The position numbers were made by a program, and so were the translations under genes. Positions 12,001-19,495 of a stretch of 64,000 nucleotides of DNA are shown piece by piece. The DNA is from Glaciecola amylolytica (GTDB lineage Bacteria; Bacteroidota; Bacteroidia; Flavobacteriales_D; Crocinitomicaceae): the NCBI GenBank assembly GCA_003856375.1, contig CP034120.1, forward strand, positions 2,542,001 through 2,606,000, written 5' to 3'. The number at the start of each line of letters is the position of its first letter. Position 1 is the stretch's first letter. The notes beneath the pieces were generated by a model. It was given only the letters and a program-made list of their open reading frames with translations. It did no database searches and was not told the DNA's origin.

Positions 12001-12984
12001 AATAACAGCACAAATGCAGTTGGCTATACCTGGAATTTCGGAAATGGCCTCTCTTCCACATTGACAAATCCGACTTCGACCTATCAGCAGGTTGGAAATT
12101 ACACCGTTACTTTGGTCGGAACAACTATTCATGGTTGTATCGACAGTATTCAGAAAACGGTTTCTTCTTATCAGATGCCAAGTGCTTCATTCGGATTACC
12201 GACTGATTCCATTTGTATGGGGAACGAGATCGAATTACAAGCTACTTCGCTTTCTGCAGATTCTGTTTCCTGGTATTTGGGTAATGGAACTGTTCTCACC
12301 GGAAATGTCATTCATTACAGTTATCCGGCAAGCGGAACTTACAACATCATTTTGATCGCTTACGGAGACGGTGGTTGTAACGACACCGTAACAGCGGGCT
12401 CTTCCATTACGATTTTGCCTCAGGCAATTGCAAATTTCAGTTATGAAAATCCGGAACCGCTGGATGGAACCGTTGTCTTTACCAACTTGAGCAGTCTTGC
12501 AGATTCGTATCAGTGGGATTTCGGGAACGGAAATCAATCTGCGGAAGAAAACCCGACTGAGAAATATGAAGGCGATGGAGGTTACGTTATCACGCTCATT
12601 GCAAACACCAATTATGGCTGCGCTGATACCATTGTCAAGCAAATCACGGTTGATTTCTTCTTCGGGCTGCACATTCCGAATGCCATGAGCCCGGGACACA
12701 GTGATTTTGAAGTCGCCAACTTTATACCGAAAGGTGTCGGATTGAAGACTTTTGAGTTATTGATCTACGATGATTGGGGAAATCTGATCTGGTCGACCAA
12801 TGCGCTGGATGAAAACGGGCGGCCAACCGAACATTGGGATGGAACTTACCGCGGTGTTCCTGTGCAGCAAGACGCTTATGTGTGGAAAGCAACCGCTACA
12901 TTCCGAAACGAACAAATCTGGGAAGGGAAAGAATATCCGAAAGGAAGAATCAAACGATCCGGAACCGTAACCGTAATCCGATAA
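6037..12984 (+). CDS. Giant PKD-repeat surface protein with T9SS type B (gliding-type) C-terminal domain
   Basis: 2315 residues with a signal peptide (1-21, LFAQ). The N-terminal ~620 residues and the region from about 1476 to 2200 contain many PKD domains, each with a WNFGDG/WDFGDG-like core. Residues ~625-810 hold Ig-like modules. Residues 811-1475 hold nine ~74-residue modules starting NPLPVVNAG or similar, arranged as three copies of a three-module unit. The last ~110 residues (IPNAMSP, IYDDWGNLIW, WDGTYRG, DAYVW) are the gliding-motility-associated type B sorting domain. The protein is therefore predicted to be exported by T9SS and displayed on the cell, like SprB-type adhesins. The stop codon abuts the ATG of a PorP/SprF-like gene. 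There are few or no catalytic features, and many paired cysteines that may stabilise modules. Confidence 0.92.
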   Translation: MRSLFLFITTYLLSNVHLFAQCSADAGSDTLICFGSTVQLGGTPAGTGAGTLSYSWSPATGLSCTNCPNPILTATVDQTYTLTISSSLGCTDVSSVDVTIAPPPNASFSFTGNNNCSNVPVQFTNTSSGSGLSYSWNFGDPSSGSQNTSNLPSPSHSFQAIGAGIQNYVVTLVVTNSNGCTASFNQTVNINAIPGPALVDPVAEMRNCDGSNFGMTVFDASATNQVSSYIIQWGDGSPDFNSATFPGGGVSHTYNTAEIFELNYILTGNNGCADTTTYNIANITNPAIGAANPGATTGCGPITLCFPLSNYSSNHSTTFYVVDYGDGSPRDTLSHPPPTTICHTYTASSCGQSGNQFVFRIKAINLCDSSEASISPIRVYTGPQSNFTIAAVNNCVGSNVTFLNSTQVGFNSSCSSSTLFQWNFGDGQTLTTTTPTNPSHVYTSPGTYTVTLTTTNSCSVNVITRTVCIESPPVPSFTLNPGSACIPFITQITDASSIANTCNVTRTWSVLFNGSPCLPSSGTFSFVGGTNASSVNPQIQFTQPGNYTVRLTLTNSCGSFISNQPVVAQSPPRVTINTIPSVCAGANINPTAVVNDCLEPSDSYSWTFTGGTPSSATTLIPGSVSFPTAGTFPVSLAVTNACGTTTANASVVIRPIPPALNPQVNSPVCAGSTANFTSDASASTTYSWSGPNSFTSNQQNFNLTNVTAAQAGTYTVFGTMNGCPGPSSSVTLVVNPIPVISITPPNATICRGDSVSLTASGASTYTWSPATGLSATNTATVTASPAATQTYTVTGSNGTCSGTRTVVITVNPLPVVNAGPNVTLCNQPIPFTLTPSPAGGTWTGTNVTSTGIFTPNGTGTFDLIYSFTNGNGCTNRDTLTVTVVDPTPALAGPDSSRCFGSPAITLTGSPAGGTWSGTSITSAGVFTPNVVGTHPLVYTFGTGTCLSRDTMRMTVNPLPIVDAGPNFSLCIDAGIQNLSGTPASGTWTGIGITNPIGTFDPAISGAGNRTLTYSFTDVNGCSASDNLVVTVNPLPVVNAGPDTTACDQPNPFLLSFSPAGGTWSGTNVSPTGVFTPNGTGTFTLTYTFTNANGCTNSDTRIVTVISPTQPDSGPDFAVCIDAPNVTLSPIPAGGTWMGSFVTAGGIFNPTIAGSFNLVYTLGSGACLLRDTLVALVNPLPIVNAGTDFSVCIDAGVQILAGTPTGGTWSGTGITNTTGEFTPSTAGAGAHNLTYAFTDGNSCTSSDLLSVTVNPLPVVNAGADTTLCNQPFPVQFSGTPAAGTWSGTGITPAGQFTPNTVGAFTLTYTSTNANGCTNSDTRVVTVVNPALANAGPDVEVCIDVPNVQLNGTPASGTWTGLHVTSGGLFTPSVPGTFSLVISNGAGNCLTRDTMLFTVHPLPVVTIGADTEFCPSDDPVNFTGTPVNGIWSGNGITDQNAGTFDPEIAPLGTNTIVYTFTDPITTCVNRDTLLAIVHPMPVANFTFNPITCVGTQEAFTNNSQLGVQFDWNFDDGTLSNLSAPSHAYNAVGFYDISLIVTSAFGCLDTLIQQMEVREAPNALFSLAPDSACGPMLVSFSDLSAGQSLTYNWNYGNGQSSTNPLPVSQTYQAGSLADTSYTITLSLTNFCGSDSHSEQITVMPAPTAVFGTLTDIGCTPLNLDFVNNSYGLPDTYEWDFGDGSTSNTSNPTLQHTFFTGTEDTTYTIQLIVSNECGSDTVQHQITVLPPQVNAFFNIDNPNGCVPHTINLTQFSQGASFSSWDFGDGNISSVYSPSHTFTAPGTYVVSLFAAGCGFDTTTTIVTVHPLPQINFSSFDSVCVNQVFAFTNLSTGIASVNWDFGDGTTSSLTNPTHSYSGPGFYQVTLSGISQTFGCSTQTTKTIKVNPGPNSQFTLGPNAGCEELTVQMNNTSTGIVSHAWNFGDGNSSIQNNPSHTYTNSGSFAVQLVVVDNIGCTDTAMQVVTVHPLPVVDFNFTPVDPCVQPTVINFTNNSTNAVGYTWNFGNGLSSTLTNPTSTYQQVGNYTVTLVGTTIHGCIDSIQKTVSSYQMPSASFGLPTDSICMGNEIELQATSLSADSVSWYLGNGTVLTGNVIHYSYPASGTYNIILIAYGDGGCNDTVTAGSSITILPQAIANFSYENPEPLDGTVVFTNLSSLADSYQWDFGNGNQSAEENPTEKYEGDGGYVITLIANTNYGCADTIVKQITVDFFFGLHIPNAMSPGHSDFEVANFIPKGVGLKTFELLIYDDWGNLIWSTNALDENGRPTEHWDGTYRGVPVQQDAYVWKATATFRNEQIWEGKEYPKGRIKRSGTVTVIR
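8467..10461 (+). repeat. Three-copy higher-order repeat (units of 663, 663 and 669 bp)
   Basis: Units start at 8467, 9130 and 9793 (residues 811, 1032 and 1253). Each encodes three different modules in the same order. The first has a CNQP/CDQP cysteine and ends TNANGCTNSDTR or similar. The second is shorter, starts with GPD and has a cysteine followed by RDT. The third contains CIDAG and ends TDxNGC. The third module of unit three is the most diverged. The repeat is in frame inside the PKD protein. Confidence 0.85.
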
Positions 12985-14034
12985 ATGATGAGAACAGGAC
13001 TTTTACTTCTATTGCTTTCTCTTGTAAGAACCGGATTTGCTCAGGATCCGAACTTCTCGCAGTTCTACAACAATCCGGTTTACTACAACCCTTCGATGAC
13101 GGCTATCAACAACGGAATTGCCATCCGTTTGAATGCCCGCTCTCTTTGGGGTCCGATTCCAGGAAGGTTCAATACATACTCTTTTTCTGCCGAAGCACAA
13201 ACCATGTACAAAATGGGACTTGGCATAATGGCTTATTCGGACGTGGGTGGTGAAGCACTTTTGCGCACAGCCGGAGGTTATGTCAATTATTCCTACAGAC
13301 CTGTCGACACGAAAAATTTCATCCTTCAAGCCGGAGTCAGCGGTGGTTTCGTTACCAAGAATATTGATTGGTCGAAACTGACTTTTTCCGATCAATTGGA
13401 TGAAACGATGGGGAAATTCAAGGAAAGCAGCTTTAACAGACCTAGCTACAATAACGTTTCTTATGCTGATTTCAGTGCAGGATTGGTCATGCGTTTCAAC
13501 GGAAGCACCCGAAAGCAGCGAAGCTCTTTCAAACGATTCAATGCAACACTTGGCGGCGGCGTACATCATTTATCTCAACCAAAGGATGCATTTCTTGGAG
13601 ACAGTGAAAAGTTGCCTCTGAAATTGGTTTTTCACGCTCAGGCAAACCTTCTTTTCAATGAATTTATTGTATCTCCGGGTTCTGTTTTTGAAATGCAAAA
13701 TGCGTTCAGAACCTTCAGTATCGGAAGTAATTTCGTGAGTCAGCCTTTCATTATCGGAATCTGGTTCAGAAACCGCACAGCTGCCATGAACTTCAAGCAA
13801 TACGATTCGTTTATTTTCACTCTTGGTCTGAATATGAAAACGAAATATGAAGCAACCTGGCGGGTGACTTACAATTTTGACATGACTATTTCCCGACTGA
13901 AAACGAGCAGCTACGGAAGCCATGAGCTTTCACTTTTGTTCGAAATTCCGAATAAAGTTTTGTTTTCGAAAAATGTGAACAGCAAGAATATGCGCAGACG
14001 CTATCAATGTCCGAAGGAATTGAGCGGATTTTGA
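12985..14034 (+). CDS. PorP/SprF-family T9SS outer-membrane protein
   Basis: 349 residues. A signal peptide (about 1-19, ending FAQ) is followed directly by DPNFSQFYNNPVYYNPS, the hallmark start of the PorP/SprF family, and then a barrel-like body. Family members sit in the outer membrane and are needed for secretion or attachment of particular T9SS type B substrates, for example SprF for SprB. The ATG begins on the base after the stop codon of the giant PKD protein (TAAATG), so the two are translationally linked and this is the likely dedicated partner. A second in-frame ATG follows immediately at 12988. Confidence 0.92.
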   Translation: MMRTGLLLLLLSLVRTGFAQDPNFSQFYNNPVYYNPSMTAINNGIAIRLNARSLWGPIPGRFNTYSFSAEAQTMYKMGLGIMAYSDVGGEALLRTAGGYVNYSYRPVDTKNFILQAGVSGGFVTKNIDWSKLTFSDQLDETMGKFKESSFNRPSYNNVSYADFSAGLVMRFNGSTRKQRSSFKRFNATLGGGVHHLSQPKDAFLGDSEKLPLKLVFHAQANLLFNEFIVSPGSVFEMQNAFRTFSIGSNFVSQPFIIGIWFRNRTAAMNFKQYDSFIFTLGLNMKTKYEATWRVTYNFDMTISRLKTSSYGSHELSLLFEIPNKVLFSKNVNSKNMRRRYQCPKELSGF

Positions 14035-14162
14035 CACTGTATATTTCAGAGGAGAAGCAGTTCTGACTGATCTGAACTACAGAAATTCAAATTCCGGAAA
14101 AAGTCATTTTATGAAATTTCAATTTCGGTATTTTGCCTTATCATCATTTTGTCAATTTGCCA

Positions 14163-14180
14163 ATTCGTAATTTTACGAAT
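14163..14180. repeat. Short AT-rich perfect inverted repeat between convergent genes
   Basis: ATTCGTAA and TTACGAAT are separated by 2 nt. The element sits in the 190-bp gap between convergent genes. It has no T run and is too AT-rich to be a convincing terminator. It resembles other AATTCG-rich intergenic stretches in this window. Confidence 0.5.
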
Positions 14181-14224
14181 CCGTATAAAACCTACTCATA
14201 TATGATAAGCAGAATATCACATTC

Positions 14225-16357
14225 CTACCCTTTCAATTCCAGTTTCTTCAATCGTTTTCTGCGCTTCAGATACAGCAATCCAAAGAATCCGACCAAAATT
14301 CCGGCGATGAACCAAACCAAGGTATCTTCATACCAGGAGGCTTTGATTTTGAAATCCGTTGTATTCAACTTGGAGAAACGGCCTGTGCCGGGATCAAACA
14401 AACGCAATTCCAGATTGTAGGTTCCGGAACTCAAATGTTCGAAAGTCAGTTTTGTCAATCCCAATGAAGTATTTGACCAATGAATCTGATCTTTATCTCC
14501 GTTTCGGATCAATCGGTATTGCAGCTGATACGGGTGATTTCCCATTAATTCAACCAATTCATAAGGAATCGTCACTTCCGTATTATCGGATCCAAAAGTC
14601 GCTGAACGGTCTTTCTGATAATTTCCTGTTGCTTTTCCGAGAATGAAATTCGGGAAATTGGTTTCAATCTTTTCCCATTTAAATTCAAACAATCCGAATT
14701 GAGTAGCAACATAGACTTTATCTTCCAGAACCACAAAATCTCTTAAGAACAGGTCATTCATTCCGGAAAGTTCTTCCAAACGTTCCAGATTTCCGTTCAG
14801 ATCAGCCGTTTTATAAAGCGTTTTATCCGTGAGAAGGTAAAACTTGTTGTTGTAGATCTTGAATTTCGACACCAGCATGTTGCTCCCATTCTCGCGGAAG
14901 TTTATTTCGTGAGCTACTTTTCCGTTTTTAATCGTAAAAATCCGGTTTGCAGAACTTAGGACATACCATTTATTGTCGTGAAACAAAATTTGGGACGGAT
15001 CGATCGTTTCATTGAAATAGCGAATCGATTTGTACTCCAGACTTTCCAGATCCAATGTAAAAAGTCCGTCCAGATTCGAAAACAGAACCTCATTCGTATC
15101 TGATTGGGTAAATTCTTTGACAGGACTTTCCAGAATGATTGTTCTGGCTGCGTTCTTCTTCAATTTTTCACGCAAGTCTTTCGGAGATTTCGCTTCAAGG
15201 GTAAACAACCCTTTGGAAGAAACAATCAGATAACTTCCCGATTTCAACAAAATAACTTCTTTCACGAATTCATTTTCCAACAAAATGGGTGTTTGAATGG
15301 TATTTTGTCGTTTCACATCATTCGGAGACAATACATTGCGAACCTTCTTCCCAAACTTGTTTAGCACCATCATTTCTCCGTAACTGCTTCGGGCAATGAT
15401 CTCTTTCTGAAACAATTCAAGGGAATTAAACTCCGTAGAATTCAGCAGCTTGTAAGTTCCTGCCGGCATACAATACAAACCTTTTGTATGTGTTCCGATC
15501 CATACATTTTTATCCTGATCCTGAAAAACTGCCGTGACGTGTAACCCGACAATAACCGAATTCACACGCATTTCTCCGGATTTCAGAACGATCATTCCGG
15601 TTTCGGACAAAAGGTAAATCTTGTCTTCAATTTTAACTGCTTTCTGAACGGAATGATTGAATGCGCCGATCAGTTTATTGAGATTCTTAAAACGCTTGTT
15701 TACGAACTCCAACGAAATATTCGAATTGGGTCTTAAAGGAAAAATAGTCACGCTGTTTGCCTGCCCCATCAACCATCTTCCAGTCATTCCGGGCAATGTT
15801 CTCGCGGTTTGATCGTCGATATCAACCAATTCGTTGCTGGACAACAAGGCAAAACGGCCTTTTTCGTTCTCGCAATAATCGATCAATTCGGATTTTCCTT
15901 TTTCGTAAAACGGAATGGTGGTTTTTGATGCCAGGGAAAAAGGACTCAATTTGAAATCATACAATCCATCCGAACAAACGATTCTCAATAAGTCGGCCGG
16001 GCCTTTTTCCAAACGAAGAATGTGGCTTTTAACCGATTTGATCGGAATCAAAACAACCTGATTTTGCTTTATTTCAAAAAGCTGTCCTGTTTTGTTCAAT
16101 CCGAAAAAGCGGTCTTTCACCCGCAGCAATTGAAGAATATCCTTCGAATACAATTTCGGGCAGGGAATTGCTTTGGATTGAAATCCGTTAAACGAAAACA
16201 TTCCTTTGTCCGTTCCTATGATCAATCGTCCGAACGCATCTTGTTCTATCGCAGTGATGTGATGATCATCCAAAGATGCCTCTACAGGATAATAATACGA
16301 CTTTGTCTGAGCAAAAACGAAGGATGTGAATAGAAGGAAGATCGGAATTAATTTCAT
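14225..16357 (-). CDS. Two-component-type propeller sensor protein lacking an output domain
   Basis: 710 residues. After a signal peptide (1-16, FVFAQ) come repeated beta-propeller blades, including WIGTHTKGLY and IGTDKGMF, typical of the periplasmic sensor of hybrid two-component systems. A Y_Y_Y-like Ig domain follows (about 585-670), then one transmembrane helix near 680-700. The protein ends about 12 residues later in a basic tail. No histidine kinase, LytTR or HTH domain follows, and no downstream gene could supply one. Its ATG overlaps the TGA of the pseudouridine synthase gene by 4 bp (ATGA), so it is in the panB operon. It may act with a partner encoded elsewhere. Confidence 0.8.
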   Translation of the reverse strand: MKLIPIFLLFTSFVFAQTKSYYYPVEASLDDHHITAIEQDAFGRLIIGTDKGMFSFNGFQSKAIPCPKLYSKDILQLLRVKDRFFGLNKTGQLFEIKQNQVVLIPIKSVKSHILRLEKGPADLLRIVCSDGLYDFKLSPFSLASKTTIPFYEKGKSELIDYCENEKGRFALLSSNELVDIDDQTARTLPGMTGRWLMGQANSVTIFPLRPNSNISLEFVNKRFKNLNKLIGAFNHSVQKAVKIEDKIYLLSETGMIVLKSGEMRVNSVIVGLHVTAVFQDQDKNVWIGTHTKGLYCMPAGTYKLLNSTEFNSLELFQKEIIARSSYGEMMVLNKFGKKVRNVLSPNDVKRQNTIQTPILLENEFVKEVILLKSGSYLIVSSKGLFTLEAKSPKDLREKLKKNAARTIILESPVKEFTQSDTNEVLFSNLDGLFTLDLESLEYKSIRYFNETIDPSQILFHDNKWYVLSSANRIFTIKNGKVAHEINFRENGSNMLVSKFKIYNNKFYLLTDKTLYKTADLNGNLERLEELSGMNDLFLRDFVVLEDKVYVATQFGLFEFKWEKIETNFPNFILGKATGNYQKDRSATFGSDNTEVTIPYELVELMGNHPYQLQYRLIRNGDKDQIHWSNTSLGLTKLTFEHLSSGTYNLELRLFDPGTGRFSKLNTTDFKIKASWYEDTLVWFIAGILVGFFGLLYLKRRKRLKKLELKG

Positions 16358-17055
16358 TTTTTTCGCATTTCTTTTTCAAACCAAAGCCATAAATTATCGT
16401 TTGGTACAGGTGCTGTTATTTTTATATTTTCTTTAGATGTCGGATGTTCGAATTCCAATTCTCTGGAATGCAAATATATAGAACCATCCGGATTTGAGCG
16501 CTTGGCTCCGTATTTCAAATCGCCTTTGATGATGCAGCCCATTGCAGATAACTGCGCACGAATCTGATGGTGTCTTCCCGTTTCCAGTTCAACTTCCAGT
16601 AAGGTATAATTGTCAGAACTAATGAGCTGACGGTATTTCAATCTTGCTTCCTTGGAATTTTTTCGTGCTTCGTTGTAAGCGTAAGTCTTATTCTGCTTTT
16701 CGTTTCTTTCTAAATGATGCAGCAAGGATCCGGATTTCTCTTTCGGAGCTTTTTCAACCACCGCCCAATACACTTTTCGCGGGTGCTTCTCAGCAAACAA
16801 TTTATTCATCCGTGTCAAAGCCTTACTTGTACGAGCAAAAGCAATTGCACCGGAAACAGGTCGGTCCAAACGATGAATCAATCCACAGAAAACATTCCCG
16901 GGTTTGTCGAATTTATGCCGGATATACTCGCGAACCTTTTCTACCAGCGGAAAATCTCCTGAAATATCGCCTTGGACATTTTCGCCGGCGTGCTTATTGA
17001 CAACTACCAAATGGTTGTCCTCATAGAGAACGTCTTCCGGTCGGATTTGCTCCAT
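16354..17055 (-). CDS. RluA-family RNA pseudouridine synthase
   Basis: 233 residues. HRLDRPVSG at 61-69 is the conserved motif II of the RluA family, and D64 is the catalytic aspartate that attacks the uridine. There is no N-terminal S4 domain; the catalytic fold starts at once with YEDNHLVVVNK, so it belongs to the short RluA/TruC-like group. It isomerises uridine to pseudouridine in rRNA or tRNA, but the target site cannot be told from sequence. It lies 3 bp after panB and overlaps the propeller gene by 4 bp, so it is the middle gene of an operon. Confidence 0.9.
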   Translation of the reverse strand: MEQIRPEDVLYEDNHLVVVNKHAGENVQGDISGDFPLVEKVREYIRHKFDKPGNVFCGLIHRLDRPVSGAIAFARTSKALTRMNKLFAEKHPRKVYWAVVEKAPKEKSGSLLHHLERNEKQNKTYAYNEARKNSKEARLKYRQLISSDNYTLLEVELETGRHHQIRAQLSAMGCIIKGDLKYGAKRSNPDGSIYLHSRELEFEHPTSKENIKITAPVPNDNLWLWFEKEMRKK

Positions 17056-17058
17056 CTA

Positions 17059-17874
17059 CTAATATTGTTCGTTTTGGTTCGGGAAATCGCCGCTGCGCAC
17101 ATCCTGAATGTAGTTTTTCACCGCATCCAGCATAATGTCGTACAAATTGGCATATTTTCTCAGGAAACGCGGCGAAAATTCGTTGTTGATTCCAAGCATG
17201 TCGTGAACCACCAATACTTGTCCGTCGACTCCGTTCCCCGCTCCGATTCCGATAATGGGAATGGAAACCGATTTAGCCACTTTTTCAGCCAATGCGGCAG
17301 GAATTTTCTCTAAAACAATTGCAAAACAACCTGCTTCTTCCAATGCTTTGGCATCTTCTATCAAACGCTGTGCTTCTGCTTCTTCTTTTGCACGAACCAC
17401 GTATGTTCCGAATTTGTAGATGGATTGAGGAGTCAGACCCAAATGCCCCATAACCGGAATTCCGGCTGTTAGAATGCGTTTGATCGACTCAATGATTTCA
17501 ATTCCACCTTCCAGTTTCACTCCGTGTCCACCCGATTCTTTCATGATCCGGATTGCATTCGACAAAGCTTCTTTGGAATTTCCCTGATACGATCCGAAAG
17601 GCATATCCACGACAACCAATGCCCTTTCCACAGCTCTCACTACAGATCCTGCGTGGTAAATCATTTGATCTAATGTAATCGGAAGGGTTGTTTCGTGTCC
17701 GGCCATCACATTTGAGGCGGAATCACCTACCAAAATAATATCAATTCCGGCAGAATCAATGATTCTAGCCATCGAAAAATCGTAACCGGTAAGCATCGAA
17801 ATCTTTGCTCCCGAGTTTTTCATTTCTTGTAAAACGTTCGTTGTGACACGTTTTACATTTTTATGCACAGACAT
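17059..17874 (-). CDS. panB: 3-methyl-2-oxobutanoate hydroxymethyltransferase
   Basis: 271 residues, normal length for PanB. It adds a hydroxymethyl group from methylenetetrahydrofolate to 2-oxoisovalerate, giving ketopantoate for pantothenate and CoA synthesis in the cytoplasm. Visible signature stretches are [13 protein letters not shown] (metal and substrate loop), [16 protein letters not shown] and [15 protein letters not shown]. It is the first gene of a three-gene operon, with a good promoter whose -33 element lies in the last codons of the DUF721 gene upstream. No other pan genes are nearby. Confidence 0.96.
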   Translation of the reverse strand: MSVHKNVKRVTTNVLQEMKNSGAKISMLTGYDFSMARIIDSAGIDIILVGDSASNVMAGHETTLPITLDQMIYHAGSVVRAVERALVVVDMPFGSYQGNSKEALSNAIRIMKESGGHGVKLEGGIEIIESIKRILTAGIPVMGHLGLTPQSIYKFGTYVVRAKEEAEAQRLIEDAKALEEAGCFAIVLEKIPAALAEKVAKSVSIPIIGIGAGNGVDGQVLVVHDMLGINNEFSPRFLRKYANLYDIMLDAVKNYIQDVRSGDFPNQNEQY

Positions 17875-17893
17875 GAGCGATTATTTTATCTAA

Positions 17894-17922
17894 CAAAGTT
17901 AGTCAATTACGAATTATTCAAA
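17894..17922 (-). promoter_or_regulatory. Promoter of the panB operon
   Basis: On the minus strand TTTG (17922-17919) and TAACTTTG (17901-17894) are 17 nt apart and match the -33 and -7 consensus. The -33 box overlaps the 3' end of the DUF721 gene. The panB ATG at 17874 follows after 19 nt. Confidence 0.6.
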
Positions 17923-18225
17923 CCATACATCGTGAATGATCTTCTTTCCGGCCGTCTGATTCACGCGTTCAATAATGATCTGTTTTCCATGCAGCAATTC
18001 GTCGCGCATCACGGAAGAGTTCAAAGCTACGATCAAAACTCCGGAGCGAATCTGAATATTCGTTGTCCGAACGGCAACAGCTTTGCCCATCATTTCTTCC
18101 CACTTACTCAAAACTTCCATTTCGGTCATTTTTCCTTTCAGCTGATAGGCGCTCATTAATTTATCGACCAACTCTTTCATCGGCTGCGCATTCCCGGATC
18201 GCTTGCGTTCATCCCATTCACTCAT
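17914..18225 (-). CDS. DUF721 (DciA-like) protein
   Basis: 103 residues. The pattern of an N-terminal helix (LVDKLMSAYQLKGKM), a central WEEMMGKAVAVRT and a beta-rich end (IRSGVLIVALNSSVMRDEL) is the DUF721/DciA-like fold. DciA proteins help load the replicative helicase DnaB. The short length matches the minimal version found in many phyla. Its ATG overlaps the recF TGA by 4 bp, matching the recF-DUF721 neighbourhood known in other bacteria. The replication role is inferred from family and context. Confidence 0.85.
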   Translation of the reverse strand: MSEWDERKRSGNAQPMKELVDKLMSAYQLKGKMTEMEVLSKWEEMMGKAVAVRTTNIQIRSGVLIVALNSSVMRDELLHGKQIIIERVNQTAGKKIIHDVWFE

Positions 18226-19316
18226 ACCAATTCGGAATTAAATAAAATCATTTTAGGTTTGACCTGTATACTTTCAAAAATACTTGAAACGCGTTGTTCA
18301 TCCGTATCGGTTACCAAAACCTGCCCGAAGGTATTTTTGGAAACCAAAGCCATCAACTGAGATACCCGCAAATTATCCAACTTGTCGAAGATATCGTCCA
18401 GCAATAAGATCGGAATTTGCTTCAAACGTTCTTTCAGCCAATCGAACTGTGCCAAACGCAGCGCAATCAAAAAGCTTTTCTGCTGTCCCTGAGAACCAAA
18501 ACGTTTGATCGGCAAGCCTTCCAGCAAAAAAGTAATATCGTCTTTGTGAACTCCAACCGAAGTATAATGAACCCGCATATCTTTCGGATAGGCTTGTGTC
18601 AGCAAAACTCTGAAATCCGTATCCGTCAATTTCGATTCATAACTCAGCGAAACAGCTTCCTGCTCCTGCGAAATCCACTTGTAATAATGCTGAAACAAGG
18701 GAATAAATGCTTCGATGAAAGAAACGCGTTTGCGGTGAATAGCCGTTCCGTAACGGATCAATTGTTCGTCCCAGATTTCGATCGACTCGCGCTCAAAGAA
18801 TCCGTTTTCGAATTGCAGTTTCAATAAGGCATTCCGCTGATCCAGCACTTTATTGTAGCGTTGCAAATCAGCCAGGTACTCGTGGTCGAATTGCGAAATA
18901 ATTCCGTCCATCCATTTTCTGCGCACTTCACTTCCTTCCGAAATCAAATCCGTATCGTAAGGTGAAATCATCACCACCGGAAAATGTCCGATATGATCTG
19001 CCAGACGCTCGTATTCTTTCTTGTTTTTCTTAAAGACTTTCTTCGAACCGGATTTGACACCGCAGTAAAGATTAAAAGGCTGTTCGTCTTTCATCCAGCA
19101 ACCCTGAATCACAAAAAACTGCTCGTTAAAGCGGATATTTTGCTTGTCCATCGGATTGAGATAGGAACGACACATACTTAAATAATGTACCGCATCCAGC
19201 ACATTCGTTTTTCCCGAACCGTTTTTCCCCACAATGCAATTCACGCCGCTTTCAAACTGAAATTCGGCCTCGCTGTGATTCCGGAAATTGACTAAAGAAA
19301 GGGATTCGACGAACAT
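18222..19316 (-). CDS. recF: DNA replication and repair protein RecF
   Basis: 364 residues, typical for RecF. The N-terminus LSLVNFRNH leads into the Walker A motif GKNGSGKT (30-37) and SMCRSY. Near the C-terminus GSQGQQKSFLIALRLAQ is the ABC signature, followed by the Walker B stretch ILLLDDIFDKLD. RecF is an SMC-like ATPase that helps load RecA at gaps with RecO and RecR. A TAATTTTG element (19328-19321) lies only 4 nt before the ATG, so the mRNA may have little or no leader. Confidence 0.96.
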   Translation of the reverse strand: MFVESLSLVNFRNHSEAEFQFESGVNCIVGKNGSGKTNVLDAVHYLSMCRSYLNPMDKQNIRFNEQFFVIQGCWMKDEQPFNLYCGVKSGSKKVFKKNKKEYERLADHIGHFPVVMISPYDTDLISEGSEVRRKWMDGIISQFDHEYLADLQRYNKVLDQRNALLKLQFENGFFERESIEIWDEQLIRYGTAIHRKRVSFIEAFIPLFQHYYKWISQEQEAVSLSYESKLTDTDFRVLLTQAYPKDMRVHYTSVGVHKDDITFLLEGLPIKRFGSQGQQKSFLIALRLAQFDWLKERLKQIPILLLDDIFDKLDNLRVSQLMALVSKNTFGQVLVTDTDEQRVSSIFESIQVKPKMILFNSELV

Positions 19317-19320
19317 CTTA

Positions 19321-19328
19321 CAAAATTA
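19321..19328 (-). promoter_or_regulatory. Possible recF -7 element very close to the start codon
   Basis: TAATTTTG on the minus strand matches TAnnTTTG exactly and ends 4 nt before the ATG. No TTG is seen at the expected -33 distance, so this may be chance in an AT-rich gap. Confidence 0.3.
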
Positions 19329-19495
19329 GCGAATTGCGAATTATGAATGGTGATTTATTAATTGAAAATACAGAGTATGCTTCAATTCCGCTGAGTGTAC
19401 CGATATGATTGATTAAGCAGAGCCAAAAGCAACATTTTGTTGAAACATGAATTGGAAAAGGAATATTTGTAATTTTCCATTATAAACCCAAAACA

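Noticed and set aside
14035-14224. A frameshifted kinase domain downstream of the propeller protein
   Set aside because: The gap is only 190 bp, no kinase motif appears in any frame, and the next gene is convergent.
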